Assembly (NCBI RefSeq): GCF_000025625.1
Contig: NC_013922.1
Coordinates: 3,348,001-3,412,000, forward strand
Source of the DNA: Natrialba magadii ATCC 43099
Lineage (GTDB): Archaea; Halobacteriota; Halobacteria; Halobacteriales; Natrialbaceae
Direction: 5' to 3'
DNA length: 64,000 bases
Under the pieces are notes generated by a model that had not been told where the DNA came from, made no database searches, and saw nothing but the letters and a program-made list of their open reading frames with translations. The translations under genes were made by a program, and so were the position numbers. Shown here piece after piece: positions 42,331 through 51,484 of this stretch (positions are counted from its first letter, which is position 1; each line of letters begins with the position of its first letter).

Positions 42331-44082
42331 ATGTCGGAACGAAGTGGTATGCGGAACGCGGTACATGGGGACGGGTGCGACGAAACGGGCACATCGAACG
42401 CTGACACGGATTCTACAACTGGCTTGTCTGCTGGGAACGGAGACGTGAACGGGACCAGGAACGGGACCGAAATCGGAATCGGAGCCGGAACCGGAACCGG
42501 AACCGGAACCGAAATCCAAAACAAGAACCCACCGACCCGATCCCGGCGAACCTTCCTCCAGGGCGCATCGATCGCAGGTATTGCAGCACTCGGCCTCGGG
42601 GCGGGCGCAACGGGCTCTGCAACGGCTGTCCACGAAAACGGCGAAGACTTCGACAACGTCGTCAACATGGTCGACGCTGGCGCGGATCCCACCGGCCAGG
42701 AGTCGATCACGCCGGTACTCGAGAGCGTCCGTGCTGACAACACCATGTTGCTCTTCCCGGAGGGAGAGTACTACATCGACGAACAGTTCCGGTTCACCGG
42801 GTTCGAGAAGTTCGGTATCGTCGGGGACGGTGCCACGCTCGTCCCGGCGAACTATCACGACTTCGACGGGCCGCAGTTTCGCCTGTTTCGGCTCGGCGTC
42901 TCGTACAACCCGGGTGGAAACCTTCTCTTTGAGGGAATCGACGTCGATCAGACGGCACCCGACACGGGGATCCGAGTCATCGAGGCGACGATCGCAGATC
43001 AGCTCGAAGTCCGCGACGTGACGGTCCGCGGCGAGCACGACAGCGGCACGTGGGGACCAGGCATGTTCGCCATGACGGACCCGAACGGCGAGGGAATCGT
43101 CGAACGCTTCCGCGCCCCTGACGGTGGCATGCACGCAGATCGAACGCCGAACGCGGGCAACATCTGGCGCGGCCCGATCGGCATCGAAGCCAACACCAAC
43201 GTCGGCCACATCGAGTTCAAAGACTGCGAACTCGGCGGCTTCCCGGACAACGGCCTGTACGCGATCAACGAGGAGGGCTCCATCTACGTCAACGGCGGTG
43301 AGTTCCGCAACAGCAACGGTGCGAACGTCCGCGTCGGCGGGCAGGGCAGTGTCGTTCGCGGCGCGACAGTCGAAATCGACCGGACGCGCTCGTACGACAA
43401 CAGCCAGCGCGCGGTTCGTCTCGAGAACGGCGACGAACTCCACGTCGACAACGTGGATATCTCGATCACGTCGACACAGCCAACCAGCCACGCCGTCTCG
43501 GTGATGAACACCTGTCACTCCTCGCGAATCGAAAATACGTCGATCGAAATCAGCGGCGACGAGGTGAACCACGGCATCGTCGTCTCGCCAGACGCCGGCT
43601 ACACCCACGTCTACGGCGGCAATATTGTCCACGAAGCGGCCGGCGGCTACCCGTTCTGGATCCGTGACAGCGACAAGGACGATCAGGTGCTCGTCGAACT
43701 GCTCGATATCTCGGGCGAGGCCGGGGTCACCGGCGCCGGCTTCCGCGACGGCATCCGCTGTGGGCGGAACGGCTGTCGGTTCAGCAACGTCTCCGTCGAC
43801 CAGCCCGGTCGCAACGGTGTCGACCGGAACGGAATCTACCTCGCCGGCGACGACACCACCCTCTATCGCTGCACATTCCGGGCCAGCCAGTACCCCTACA
43901 TCGACAACGGGAGCGGTAACCTCCTCCGGAACTCGACGGCTGAGTCCCACAACTCGAATCTCGAAGGCGTCCGCCTCTACCCGGGCATCGACAGCCCCGC
44001 GCTCAGAGTGAACGAGATCGGTAACGGTATCGACGACCTCGGCGCGAGCAACGTCGTCACCTGGCGGAACACGATCGTCTGA
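42331..44082 (+). CDS. Secreted right-handed beta-helix protein (pectate-lyase-like)
   Basis: A 583-residue exported protein. A 70-residue hydrophilic leader precedes the Tat motif SRRTFLQGASIAGIAALGLGAG near residues 71-92. The mature domain is a right-handed beta-helix from about 105 to 570 with repeated strands ending in Asn, Gly and Thr (GIVGDGATLVPANY, VGHIEFKDCELGGFPDNGLYAINEEGSIYVNGGEF, VSVMNTCHSSRIENTSIEI). Such folds bind or cleave acidic polysaccharides. The leader contains a Gly-Thr run encoded by GGAACC hexamers near 42485-42514. It may act on the surface glycan made by this island. Confidence 0.82.
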   Translation: MSERSGMRNAVHGDGCDETGTSNADTDSTTGLSAGNGDVNGTRNGTEIGIGAGTGTGTGTEIQNKNPPTRSRRTFLQGASIAGIAALGLGAGATGSATAVHENGEDFDNVVNMVDAGADPTGQESITPVLESVRADNTMLLFPEGEYYIDEQFRFTGFEKFGIVGDGATLVPANYHDFDGPQFRLFRLGVSYNPGGNLLFEGIDVDQTAPDTGIRVIEATIADQLEVRDVTVRGEHDSGTWGPGMFAMTDPNGEGIVERFRAPDGGMHADRTPNAGNIWRGPIGIEANTNVGHIEFKDCELGGFPDNGLYAINEEGSIYVNGGEFRNSNGANVRVGGQGSVVRGATVEIDRTRSYDNSQRAVRLENGDELHVDNVDISITSTQPTSHAVSVMNTCHSSRIENTSIEISGDEVNHGIVVSPDAGYTHVYGGNIVHEAAGGYPFWIRDSDKDDQVLVELLDISGEAGVTGAGFRDGIRCGRNGCRFSNVSVDQPGRNGVDRNGIYLAGDDTTLYRCTFRASQYPYIDNGSGNLLRNSTAESHNSNLEGVRLYPGIDSPALRVNEIGNGIDDLGASNVVTWRNTIV

Positions 44083-44102
44083 AGCCGAGCACCGCAATCT
44101 GA

Positions 44103-45251
44103 CTACTGGGTCGCTGTCGCTCGAATCAGCTCCCGGAACGTCACGACCTCGAGGTCGCGCTCTTCGATCCACTCGAGTGTCTCGCGAATTCCATCTGCAG
44201 TCACCTCTTCTTTGAACGTGTGGGCACCGATGATGCCGAGGCCCTCGTCGGCGGCGAGCTGGTCGAGTTCAGACTGCACCTGTTCGGGCGTCGTGAACTC
44301 GATGAAGTAGTCGCGGTTCGTATCGAACGGGTCGAACGCGTCCGGATCGTTGTGCATCGAGCCCGGATTGACGTTCGCGATGCCGTCGTAGTGCTCGCGG
44401 GCGTGTTCGATCGCCCAGTCGTCGACGATGTCGTAGGGGGCGAGCAGCGTGTCGATCTCGAAGCCGTGGTCCTCGAGTTCCCGTTTGGAGCGCCCGAGAA
44501 AGTCATCCATCACGTCGTCCGGATATCGCTCGACGGTCTCACCTGCGGCGAACGACTCTCCGATGGGTTCGTCGAACTCGAGATAGCCGCCGATATCGTC
44601 AGTATCTGAGTCGTCGACGGTCCGACGAACACTCGTCTCACCGTCGGTGATTTCGACGTCGTGTCCGTGGTGGAAGCCGTGATTTCGCTGTTCGGGGTAG
44701 ATGCGGGTATCGCCCGGGTCGACGTCTTCGACGAGATCGAACGCGCCGAGTGCGGTGTGATCCGTCGTATGAGACATGATCTCCCAGCCGGCGTCCTCGA
44801 GTTCGGCGATCTGTTCGACGGTCATCCAGTCGGTTCCGTTGAAGTCCTCGCGGCCGATCCACTCGGTGACGATGCCCGCGCTCGCGGGCGCGTCGAACTC
44901 CTGGTGGACCGGAAACGCCTGCTCGTAGTCTTCGATCGGGCCGTCGTCGTAGACGAAAGCGACAGCGCCGCCGTCGATTTCGGGGATGTCGTCAGCTGTC
45001 TCCTCGTCCCCGTTTCCGTCTCCATCGCTATCGCCGCTATCGCCATCACTGCCATCAGTCTCGCCACCATCACCGGACGCGTCGCCGCTACCGTCGTCAG
45101 TGCCATCCGTACTCGAGTTGTTCGATGCTGGACTCTCATCGTCCGACGAACGGAGGTCGGTACAGCCGGCGGTCAGGCCGGTGAGGCCGAGGCCGGCGGT
45201 GCCCATGAGTCGGCGACGACTCAGGCGGCGTTCTGTCGGTTCGGTACCCAT
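44103..45251 (-). CDS. Secreted polysaccharide deacetylase lipoprotein A
   Basis: A 382-residue NodB-family protein. Residues 9-30 (LSRRRLMGTAGLGLTGLTAGC) form a Tat lipoprotein signal. An acidic Ser/Asp/Gly linker follows to about residue 90. The deacetylase domain has the first catalytic motif YDDGP near 100 (typical T-F-D-D-G) and the zinc-binding SHTTDHT near 159, with the third motif NPGSMH later. It should remove acetyl groups from an extracellular N-acetylated polysaccharide. It converges on the beta-helix gene with 20 bp between them. A TATA-like ACTTATAAG on the minus strand lies about 30-40 nt upstream of the start. Confidence 0.85.
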   Translation of the reverse strand: MGTEPTERRLSRRRLMGTAGLGLTGLTAGCTDLRSSDDESPASNNSSTDGTDDGSGDASGDGGETDGSDGDSGDSDGDGNGDEETADDIPEIDGGAVAFVYDDGPIEDYEQAFPVHQEFDAPASAGIVTEWIGREDFNGTDWMTVEQIAELEDAGWEIMSHTTDHTALGAFDLVEDVDPGDTRIYPEQRNHGFHHGHDVEITDGETSVRRTVDDSDTDDIGGYLEFDEPIGESFAAGETVERYPDDVMDDFLGRSKRELEDHGFEIDTLLAPYDIVDDWAIEHAREHYDGIANVNPGSMHNDPDAFDPFDTNRDYFIEFTTPEQVQSELDQLAADEGLGIIGAHTFKEEVTADGIRETLEWIEERDLEVVTFRELIRATATQ

Positions 45252-45475
45252 TGGTGTTGTCGCTCGCTTGCCGTCGCCCGTTCATACTTATAAGTCAGTT
45301 AACCGGCTGGTCGACGCCGTACAACCGTTTGCTGTCGTCGACCGAGTGTGTGGGATTCGGTCGTTGTCGGTCGTCTCGCGGGCGCTCTGATGCGACACGT
45401 TTGGAAACTATGCGAGCGCCACACATAGCGTTGCAGCCGGCTGTGTCCGCCAGCGGCTGCTCACGCCGTTTAACC

Positions 45476-45488
45476 TGGGTATAATAAG
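45476..45488 (+). promoter_or_regulatory. TATA-like box upstream of the flippase leader
   Basis: GGGTATAATAAGG, the strongest TATA-like element in the interval. It would place transcription near 45509, about 95 nt before the flippase start, so the flippase mRNA would have a real leader. Confidence 0.5.
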
Positions 45489-45516
45489 GCCCCGTCGGCG
45501 TCACCGATCGATCACT

Positions 45517-45609
45517 GTGGCTACCGATCGCGAACGATCGACGAACGGGAGCGCTGGACAGCGGGTCGATCGGCGATGGCGGTCGGTGACTTCGGAGGTT
45601 GATCTATGA
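45517..45609 (+). CDS. Candidate 30-residue leader peptide coupled to the flippase
   Basis: A GTG-started open frame of 30 codons begins just after the predicted transcript start and ends in TGA overlapping the flippase ATG as ATGA. The peptide is basic (Arg-rich) with no known motif. Its position argues for translational coupling; coding is not proven by any other sign. Confidence 0.3.
   Translation: MATDRERSTNGSAGQRVDRRWRSVTSEVDL
45594..45599 (+). promoter_or_regulatory. Shine-Dalgarno site of the flippase gene
   Basis: GGAGGT six bases before the ATG at 45606. Strong Shine-Dalgarno sites are rare in the leaderless genes of this window, and it supports the choice of start. Confidence 0.65.
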
Positions 45610-47246
45610 ATAGAAGCATTGCAAGCGGTATCTTCTCGGTCGTCAGTACGAAGGTGATCGTTCTCATTGTTACTGCCCTCTCGACGCCGCTGCTGTACCG
45701 GTTCCTCGGTGCGTCGGGGTTCGGCGATTACTCCTTCCTGATGTCGGTGTTCGCCATCTACATGATCTTCGTGAGTTCTGGCATCACGGATGGCGTCCGG
45801 AAGTTCCTCGCAGAGGATCGAAGCGCAGCCAACTGGAGCGAGCACGTCGTCGGCTACTACTTCCGGCTCGCGGTGATCCTCGCCGTCGTGGGTGCAGCCT
45901 TGTTGCTCGCAAGCGTCCAGTTCGGACTCGTCAGCCTCGCCTTCGGCGACGAGTTGGCGATTTACTTCTACGCACTCGCGCTGCTCGTTATCACCGCGCA
46001 GTTTCGCGACTACGCGCGCAAGACGCTCATGGGGTTCGGACTTGAGCGCTACTCCGAGCCGCTGAAAGTGCTTGACAAGGTCGGCTTCGTCGTCGTCGCG
46101 ATTCCGCTCGTCTACGCTGGCGCTGGCGTCCTCGGCGCGCTCGCGGGCCACCTCTTTGCGAGCCTGCTGGTTGCGACGGTCGGGCTGCTCATCGTCCACC
46201 GTCGGATCTCGCTCTCCTGCGTGTTCAGCACGCCCAGCTCTGACTTCCCACGAAAGAAGATGCTCACGTTCAACTCGATGAGCATCGCGCTCGTTTTCCT
46301 GTTGATGTCGCTCTATCACATCGACATCGTGATGCTCCAGCAGTTCCGCGAGAGCGCCGACGTCGGAAACTACCGGGCTGCACTCACACTCGCGGAGTTT
46401 CTCTGGTTCGTCCCGCTCGCCCTCCAGACGGTGTACGTCCACTCGACATCCGAACTCTGGTCGCAGAACCGTCACCGGAAGATCACCGAACTCGCCTCGC
46501 GAACGACCCGATACACGTTGCTGTTGACGGTGATCATGGCAGTCGGTCTCGCCGCACTCGCAGACGTCGCCGTCCCGATCTACTTCGGCGAGGAGGCAGT
46601 GCCCGCGATCGAGCCGCTCTTGCTCTTGCTCCCCGGCGCGCTTGGCTTCGCGCTCGCACGGCCGGTGCTCGCTATCTCGCAGGGCAACGGCACGCTCAGA
46701 TACCCCGTCGCCGCAACCGGTGTCGCGGCGCTCATCAACGTGATCCTCAACGCGCTGTTGATCCCGCGCTATGGAATGCACGGTGCGGCGGTCGCGACGA
46801 GCGTCGGCTACGGCTCGATGTTCGTCTTCCACTGCGTGAGCGCGCGTCAGATCGGCTTCGATCCGCTCGCGGACGCCCGAGTCGGGCGCGGCCTTCTCGC
46901 CGCGTTGCTCTCCGGTGGGCCGATCTTCGCGCTCTCGGCGGCGATCACACACCCGATTCTCGCGCTCGTACTCGTCCCGCCGGTCGGCTTCCTGCTGTTC
47001 GTCGGTTTCGCCGTCCTCGTGGGCGCACTCGATCCGACGGAACCGTTCGAAATCCTCGGCCTCTTCCCCGATCCGATCGGCTCGAAGGCGGACGCGATTC
47101 ACGACCGACTCGAACGCTCGGCCGCAAGTCATGGCGAAACCTCACGGGGCTGGCTCCAGCGACTGCTGTTCGTCGTCGGCCTCTCGCTACTCGCCTCGGG
47201 ACTCGCGCTTAGCTTCCTCGGCCCAGCAGTCGACGCACTGCTCTGA
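45606..47246 (+). CDS. Wzx-type oligosaccharide flippase
   Basis: A 546-residue polytopic protein with about 14 transmembrane helices, of the polysaccharide biosynthesis/MATE-like (MOP) superfamily that flips lipid-linked sugars. The N-terminal half starts STKVIVLIVTALSTPLLYRFLGASGFGDYSFLMSVFAIYM, typical of the family; later GNYRAALTLAEFLWFVPLALQTVYVHS and ATGVAALINVILNALLIPRYGMHGAAVATSVGY match the conserved second half. It probably moves lipid-linked oligosaccharide out for the surface glycan (AglR-like role inferred). Confidence 0.88.
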   Translation: MNRSIASGIFSVVSTKVIVLIVTALSTPLLYRFLGASGFGDYSFLMSVFAIYMIFVSSGITDGVRKFLAEDRSAANWSEHVVGYYFRLAVILAVVGAALLLASVQFGLVSLAFGDELAIYFYALALLVITAQFRDYARKTLMGFGLERYSEPLKVLDKVGFVVVAIPLVYAGAGVLGALAGHLFASLLVATVGLLIVHRRISLSCVFSTPSSDFPRKKMLTFNSMSIALVFLLMSLYHIDIVMLQQFRESADVGNYRAALTLAEFLWFVPLALQTVYVHSTSELWSQNRHRKITELASRTTRYTLLLTVIMAVGLAALADVAVPIYFGEEAVPAIEPLLLLLPGALGFALARPVLAISQGNGTLRYPVAATGVAALINVILNALLIPRYGMHGAAVATSVGYGSMFVFHCVSARQIGFDPLADARVGRGLLAALLSGGPIFALSAAITHPILALVLVPPVGFLLFVGFAVLVGALDPTEPFEILGLFPDPIGSKADAIHDRLERSAASHGETSRGWLQRLLFVVGLSLLASGLALSFLGPAVDALL

Positions 47247-47644
47247 GTTCTCGCTCAATTCCGTACGGGACTCGAGTGGCACCCGTTCGATCTGTAGTGA
47301 CGCCGTTTGCCCCTCGAACCGAGTGAACTCGAGTACCGCGCTGTCCCTTCTTGCGATGCTGCTCTGAACGAACGTCGGCGTTGTGTGTCAGTACACACTT
47401 GCTCGCCAGACGCGTCAGCAATCAGTTCGTGAATCGCTTCAGGTGGTGCGACACGCTGTCCGGGTGCGACTCTCGTCTCGGAAGGGGAAACCCGCTACTC
47501 GACACGCGCGAGTACCGGCGACGAGATGAAAAGAAGAGGGAAACCAGAACTCAAGCACGTCGCTCATACGGATCATGGTAGCGTGTTACCGACGATCGCT
47601 TCAACGGGTCGACGATCACCGATACAGAACTCCAGCGGACTGTC
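47247..47644. other. Intergenic interval, 398 bp, convergent 3' ends
   Basis: Both flanking genes end here. No gene found. A 6-bp hairpin GTGTGT-cagt-ACACAC at 47383-47398 is the only clear structure. Confidence 0.5.
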
Positions 47645-48742
47645 TCAGTACACCTGCGCCTCAAGCTGCTCGCTCTGGGCCATGTCGAACACCATCGCGA
47701 ACAGCAAGAGCGACACGCCAAGCGCGAAGACCAGCACGCTCGCGACACCCTCCAGGAACGGCACCGATAGCTGCGAGAGCGCAATGAATAACGTCCAGAG
47801 TCCAGCGAAGACGCCGACGCCAGCGGTCGCCGCGCCAAAGAGGTAGAAGAACGCAAGCGGATGGAAGTCGAGCGCGAGATACTTCGTCTTGAGCCGCCAG
47901 AAGAAGTTTCGCAGGAGCATCGTCGACACCTTCGGAATGTACTCCGAGTAGGTGATACTCGACTCCTCGTCGCCGTACACCGCCGGCATCGCCACGTCCG
48001 CGACAGCCATGTCCTCGACGTTTAACTTCACCAGCAGGTCGTTACAGTAGCCGTAGTATTCATAGAGCTCCTCGAGTGCAACCGACTCGAGTGCCGCCTG
48101 CGAGATGGCGGTGTAGCCGTTCTGGGGGTCCATCGTCTTCCAGTAGCCCGAGGCGACCTTGGTCAGGAACGTTAGGATGGTGTTGCCGATGAACCGAAAT
48201 CGCGGCATTGCCTCGCGGTACTCCGCCGAGAGAAGGCGATTCCCCTTGGTGTAGTCGGCCGTGCCCTCGACGATCGGGTCGAGGAGCCGCGGCATCTGTG
48301 AGAGGTCCATCTGGCCGTCCGCGTCGACGGTGACGGTCGCGTCGACGCCGTCCTCGCGGGCGGCGAGGTAGCCGGTTTTGATCGCGCCGCCGGCACCGAG
48401 GTTCTCGCGGTGTTGAATCGGCACGACACGACCGATCGGGTCGTGGACCTGTGCGCGACTCGCCAGCGCCGAGGTGCCGCCGTCGGTGGCGATGTCGGCG
48501 TAGCCCTCCTCGCCGCTGTCGTAGCGCTGTTCGGAGGCTCGTTCGTGCCCAGTCGAGTTCGTTCGTGCGTCTCGGTCCGTCGCTGCGGCCTCGCGAATCT
48601 CCTCCCAGGTGTCGTCGGTCGACTGATCGTCGATGATGTACATTCGGTCGACGTACGCCGGCATCTCGGCGATGACGTCGCCGACGAATCCTTCCTCGTT
48701 GTACGCCGGGATCACGACGCCGACGCTACAATCTCGGTACAT
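47645..48742 (-). CDS. GT2 glycosyltransferase with C-terminal membrane helices
   Basis: A 365-residue family-2 transferase. The GT-A nucleotide motif VVIPAYNEEGFVGDVI is at residues 9-24, and the metal site TVDADGQMDLSQM is near 137-149, with the late KVASGYWKTMDPQNGYTAIS near 195. An Asp/Gly-rich insert lies at residues 55-100. Two transmembrane segments end the protein (FHPLAFFYLFGAATAGVGVFAGLWTLFIAL, VLVFALGVSLLLFAMVFDM), a layout shared with dolichol-phosphate sugar synthases. It likely charges the lipid carrier or adds a sugar on the cytoplasmic side. Confidence 0.88.
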   Translation of the reverse strand: MYRDCSVGVVIPAYNEEGFVGDVIAEMPAYVDRMYIIDDQSTDDTWEEIREAAATDRDARTNSTGHERASEQRYDSGEEGYADIATDGGTSALASRAQVHDPIGRVVPIQHRENLGAGGAIKTGYLAAREDGVDATVTVDADGQMDLSQMPRLLDPIVEGTADYTKGNRLLSAEYREAMPRFRFIGNTILTFLTKVASGYWKTMDPQNGYTAISQAALESVALEELYEYYGYCNDLLVKLNVEDMAVADVAMPAVYGDEESSITYSEYIPKVSTMLLRNFFWRLKTKYLALDFHPLAFFYLFGAATAGVGVFAGLWTLFIALSQLSVPFLEGVASVLVFALGVSLLLFAMVFDMAQSEQLEAQVY

Positions 48743-48810
48743 AGTGTGATTTGTGTGTCGTCAGTTCGTGGCGGTGTGGTCGTTCATCGTGTGCGTGTGC
48801 ACAGTCGGTA

Positions 48811-48866
48811 TCAACTGCGCACCAGCGTCACGGCTCGTTCAACTGCGCACCAGCGTCACGGCTCGT
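48811..48866. repeat. 28-bp perfect tandem duplication over a stop codon
   Basis: Two identical 28-bp copies, 48811-48838 and 48839-48866. The second copy contains the stop codon of the deacetylase-like gene B (48856-48858), and the first gives a non-coding repeat of that end. Perfect identity implies a recent event. Confidence 0.9.
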
Positions 48867-50148
48867 ACTCGTCGAGATCCGCCGTCGTCACGACGTCGAC
48901 ATCGGCGTCGTCGATGTACGACAGCAGGTTCTCGAACGCGAGTTCGCTCATGCTGTTTGGGCCCATCTCCTCGAAGTGAAGCACGGCGAGTTCGCCGTGG
49001 GCTGCGGCGTGGTCGACGTAGGTTCTGGTGTCCTCACCGGCATTTCCGGAGAAGAACCCGAGGTTGTACGGGTCAGAGATCGGCAGCCCGTTCGTCCCGC
49101 CGCCGTAGCGGAACGCGCGGTCGTGATACTCTTCGACGAGGTTTCGGGTCGTCGGACCCATGACGTTTCGCGGGGTGAGGAACGTCGCCGTCCCGTCCTC
49201 GAAGCCGCGGTTCTCGAGCCAGGCGTTGGTCTGTCGGATCAACCCTTCCTGCTCAGTGTCGGAGTAGTCGGTGATGTTCTGCGCCCCCGTTCGCGGGCGA
49301 GCGGCCACGTCCCAGCCGGCCTCGACGAGGTCGTCGAGCTGGGTCAGCGAAAGGCGACCGTCGTTGCCGACCGTCTCGGGGATCACCGCTTCGACGCCCG
49401 CAAAGTCGTACTCGGAGAGCGCCTCGAGTGCGATCTCGTGGTGGCTCTCGAGTGTGCCGTCGAACAGCAGCATGACCTTCCCCCTATCTGGCCGAGGTGC
49501 GACACGGAGGTCGTCGATTGCACAGTCGATCGGGCCGTCGGTCGCGCCGCGCCGGCGCGCCGTAAGTCGGATCTCCCGGACGTTCGAGAGATCCGGCTCG
49601 CCGTCGATTCCCGCGGTTCCGAAATCGACGCGCGTCCAGCGATCCGTCGGCCCGATCAGGGTTCGACGCAGCGTGGCCGCACTACTCGAGTTCGGTGCGA
49701 ACAGTTCGAGGGTGAGCACGAGTTGCTCCTGTTCGGCAAAGCGGACTGCCAGTGAGAGTGTGGAATCGGACAGATCCTCGCCGCCGGAGCGCGTCGTGTA
49801 GATGCCCGCGTATTCGGTACCCTCCGCTGCCGTGAGGGACGCAGACTGTGGCCCGCTGTAGGGGTCGTCCTCGTCGGCGTCGAGGTCGCCGGCGTCGAGC
49901 ATCGTCACCCAGCCGTCGAGGTCGTCGAAGGAGACGAGTGTCTCGCCCGGTAGCTCGTCGGCGCTGTGGTAGTGGAACTCGCGTGTGTCGTCTCCGTTGC
50001 GCTCGGAATCGTTGTCGTCGTGGTCGCCGGTACCCTCACCGTCACCGCCGTCACCCCAGCCGTCGATGGTGGAGAGACAGCCAGCGACGCCGAGCGTGCC
50101 GACGGCTGCAGTCGCCGCCACGAACGATCGTCGGTTGCTGTCCGTCAT
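48856..50148 (-). CDS. Secreted deacetylase-like lipoprotein B, catalytic residues lost
   Basis: A 430-residue Tat lipoprotein (NRRSFVAATAAVGTLGVAGC at residues 5-24). After an acidic linker comes a carbohydrate-binding-like beta domain (about 60-220, with ATLRRTLIGPTDRWTRVDFG) and a NodB-like domain from about 230. Aligned by eye with the protein at 54319, the first catalytic motif D-D-G has become F-D-G-T and the zinc-binding H-x3-H region reads AARPRTGAQN. The two proteins share the same domain order. I infer a binding or structural pseudoenzyme, but the fold itself is intact. Confidence 0.78.
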   Translation of the reverse strand: MTDSNRRSFVAATAAVGTLGVAGCLSTIDGWGDGGDGEGTGDHDDNDSERNGDDTREFHYHSADELPGETLVSFDDLDGWVTMLDAGDLDADEDDPYSGPQSASLTAAEGTEYAGIYTTRSGGEDLSDSTLSLAVRFAEQEQLVLTLELFAPNSSSAATLRRTLIGPTDRWTRVDFGTAGIDGEPDLSNVREIRLTARRRGATDGPIDCAIDDLRVAPRPDRGKVMLLFDGTLESHHEIALEALSEYDFAGVEAVIPETVGNDGRLSLTQLDDLVEAGWDVAARPRTGAQNITDYSDTEQEGLIRQTNAWLENRGFEDGTATFLTPRNVMGPTTRNLVEEYHDRAFRYGGGTNGLPISDPYNLGFFSGNAGEDTRTYVDHAAAHGELAVLHFEEMGPNSMSELAFENLLSYIDDADVDVVTTADLDEYEP

Positions 50149-50275
50149 TGGCTCGAGACAGAACCGTTCGGGTCTTTCTTATACACCTCTTAGTAGCCCC
50201 AGCACCGACGCCAGTTTGGCTCGGACCAACAGCCATACCGTCGCGAATCGGGGCGGGTACGAGCGTTAGTAGCTC

Positions 50276-50285
50276 GATAATAATG
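50276..50285 (+). promoter_or_regulatory. TATA-like box for the GT2 gene
   Basis: GATAATAATG centred about 30 nt before the ATG at 50311, consistent with a nearly leaderless transcript and with this start rather than the GTG at 50290. Confidence 0.5.
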
Positions 50286-50310
50286 GCCCGTGGCCGCCGA
50301 AACGCAAGCA

Positions 50311-51399
50311 ATGTCACAGCCGCGCGTCAGCGTCATTATTCCGACGTACAACAGAGCCGAGAGCCTGCCGCGAGCCATCGACAGCGCCCTCGAACAGACT
50401 CTTCCCGACTCCGAACTCGAGGTCGTCGTCGTCGACGACGGCTCCACCGACGACACCGCCTCGGTGCTCGCAGGCTACGACGACCCCCGCGTCCGCCCCG
50501 TCGTCCACGCGACTAACCAGGGCGCGAACGTCGCCCGCAACACCGGCATCGAACACGCCCGCGGCGAATACGTCGCCTTCCTCGACTCCGACGACGAGTG
50601 GCACCCCGACAAACTCGCGCACCAACTCGAGACACTCGCCGAGCGCGGCGACGACTGGGTCGGCGTCTACTGTGATACTGCACTCGAGGTACTCGAGACG
50701 AGCGATCGGGCGCGCGGGCTCGTGGCGTCACTACTTGCCCGCTCGGATGCGGAGCCGGTGCGCGAGGGCGACGACGAGCTGATTGGCGAGATTCTTGCGG
50801 ATAACGTCCAGCCTGGCGCGGGTTCGACGCTGGTTGTCGAGACCGCGGTCGCACGGGCGGTCGACGGCTTCGACGAGGAGCTAGATCGGTTCCAGGATCC
50901 GGAGTTCTGTCTGCGTGTGCTTGGCGAGGGTAAACTCGCCTACGTAGACGAGGAACTCGTCGTCCGCGAAGAGACGGGCCACCCGCCGGCAGACGTGATC
51001 CGCGAGGCGGACGAGCAGTACCTCTCGCGATACGAGGACGAGGTCGAGCGCTTCGAGGCCGCGGGGTACGACATCCGCGCGAGTCACGAACTCGTGCTCG
51101 CAAAGCGCTACCTCGCAGAGGGGCGCTTCCTGCGTGGCGCGTGGCACCTTCGCGGGGCGGCGACGTCGCCGCGGCGCTGTCCCGGGCTCTGCTGGGCTGC
51201 GGGAACGGGTGTGCGACGCCGCCCGAAGACCGTTCTCGCGGGCACCGCCGTTGTCGCGCTGGTCGCTGTTGCGATGGTCGCGGCGCTCGCGCGCATCTCG
51301 GTGTCGGACCAGATCGGTCCCGATATCGACGAGCTCTCGCCAGCGGACGCGCCAGTTACGATCGACCCCGAGGACGAACACGAGGACACGTCGGCGTAA
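50311..51399 (+). CDS. GT2 glycosyltransferase
   Basis: A 362-residue transferase with the canonical GT-A core: RVSVIIPTYNRAESLPRAIDSAL at residues 5-27, VVVVDDGSTDDTASVL near 38-53, NQGANVARNTGIEHARGEYVAFLDSDDEWHPDKL near 70-103. A single hydrophobic segment near 310-330 (TVLAGTAVVALVAVAMVAAL) anchors it, and the last 30 residues are acidic. It transfers a sugar from a nucleotide donor on the cytoplasmic face; donor and acceptor are unknown. It is followed by the ATP-grasp gene on the same strand. Confidence 0.9.
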   Translation: MSQPRVSVIIPTYNRAESLPRAIDSALEQTLPDSELEVVVVDDGSTDDTASVLAGYDDPRVRPVVHATNQGANVARNTGIEHARGEYVAFLDSDDEWHPDKLAHQLETLAERGDDWVGVYCDTALEVLETSDRARGLVASLLARSDAEPVREGDDELIGEILADNVQPGAGSTLVVETAVARAVDGFDEELDRFQDPEFCLRVLGEGKLAYVDEELVVREETGHPPADVIREADEQYLSRYEDEVERFEAAGYDIRASHELVLAKRYLAEGRFLRGAWHLRGAATSPRRCPGLCWAAGTGVRRRPKTVLAGTAVVALVAVAMVAALARISVSDQIGPDIDELSPADAPVTIDPEDEHEDTSA

Positions 51400-51484
51400 G
51401 TACCAGACTGTGCAACCGAATTCTGGGCAGTGAAACGGTCTTGCTGATTCGGTAACTAATACGGTCGGCCTGACAGCACAGGCC

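Noticed and set aside
45501-47132. Long minus-strand open frame of 543 codons opposite the flippase
   Set aside because: Its product is Arg/Glu/Asp-rich with no hydrophobic core, and it is the antisense of a clear membrane protein; high GC produces such frames.
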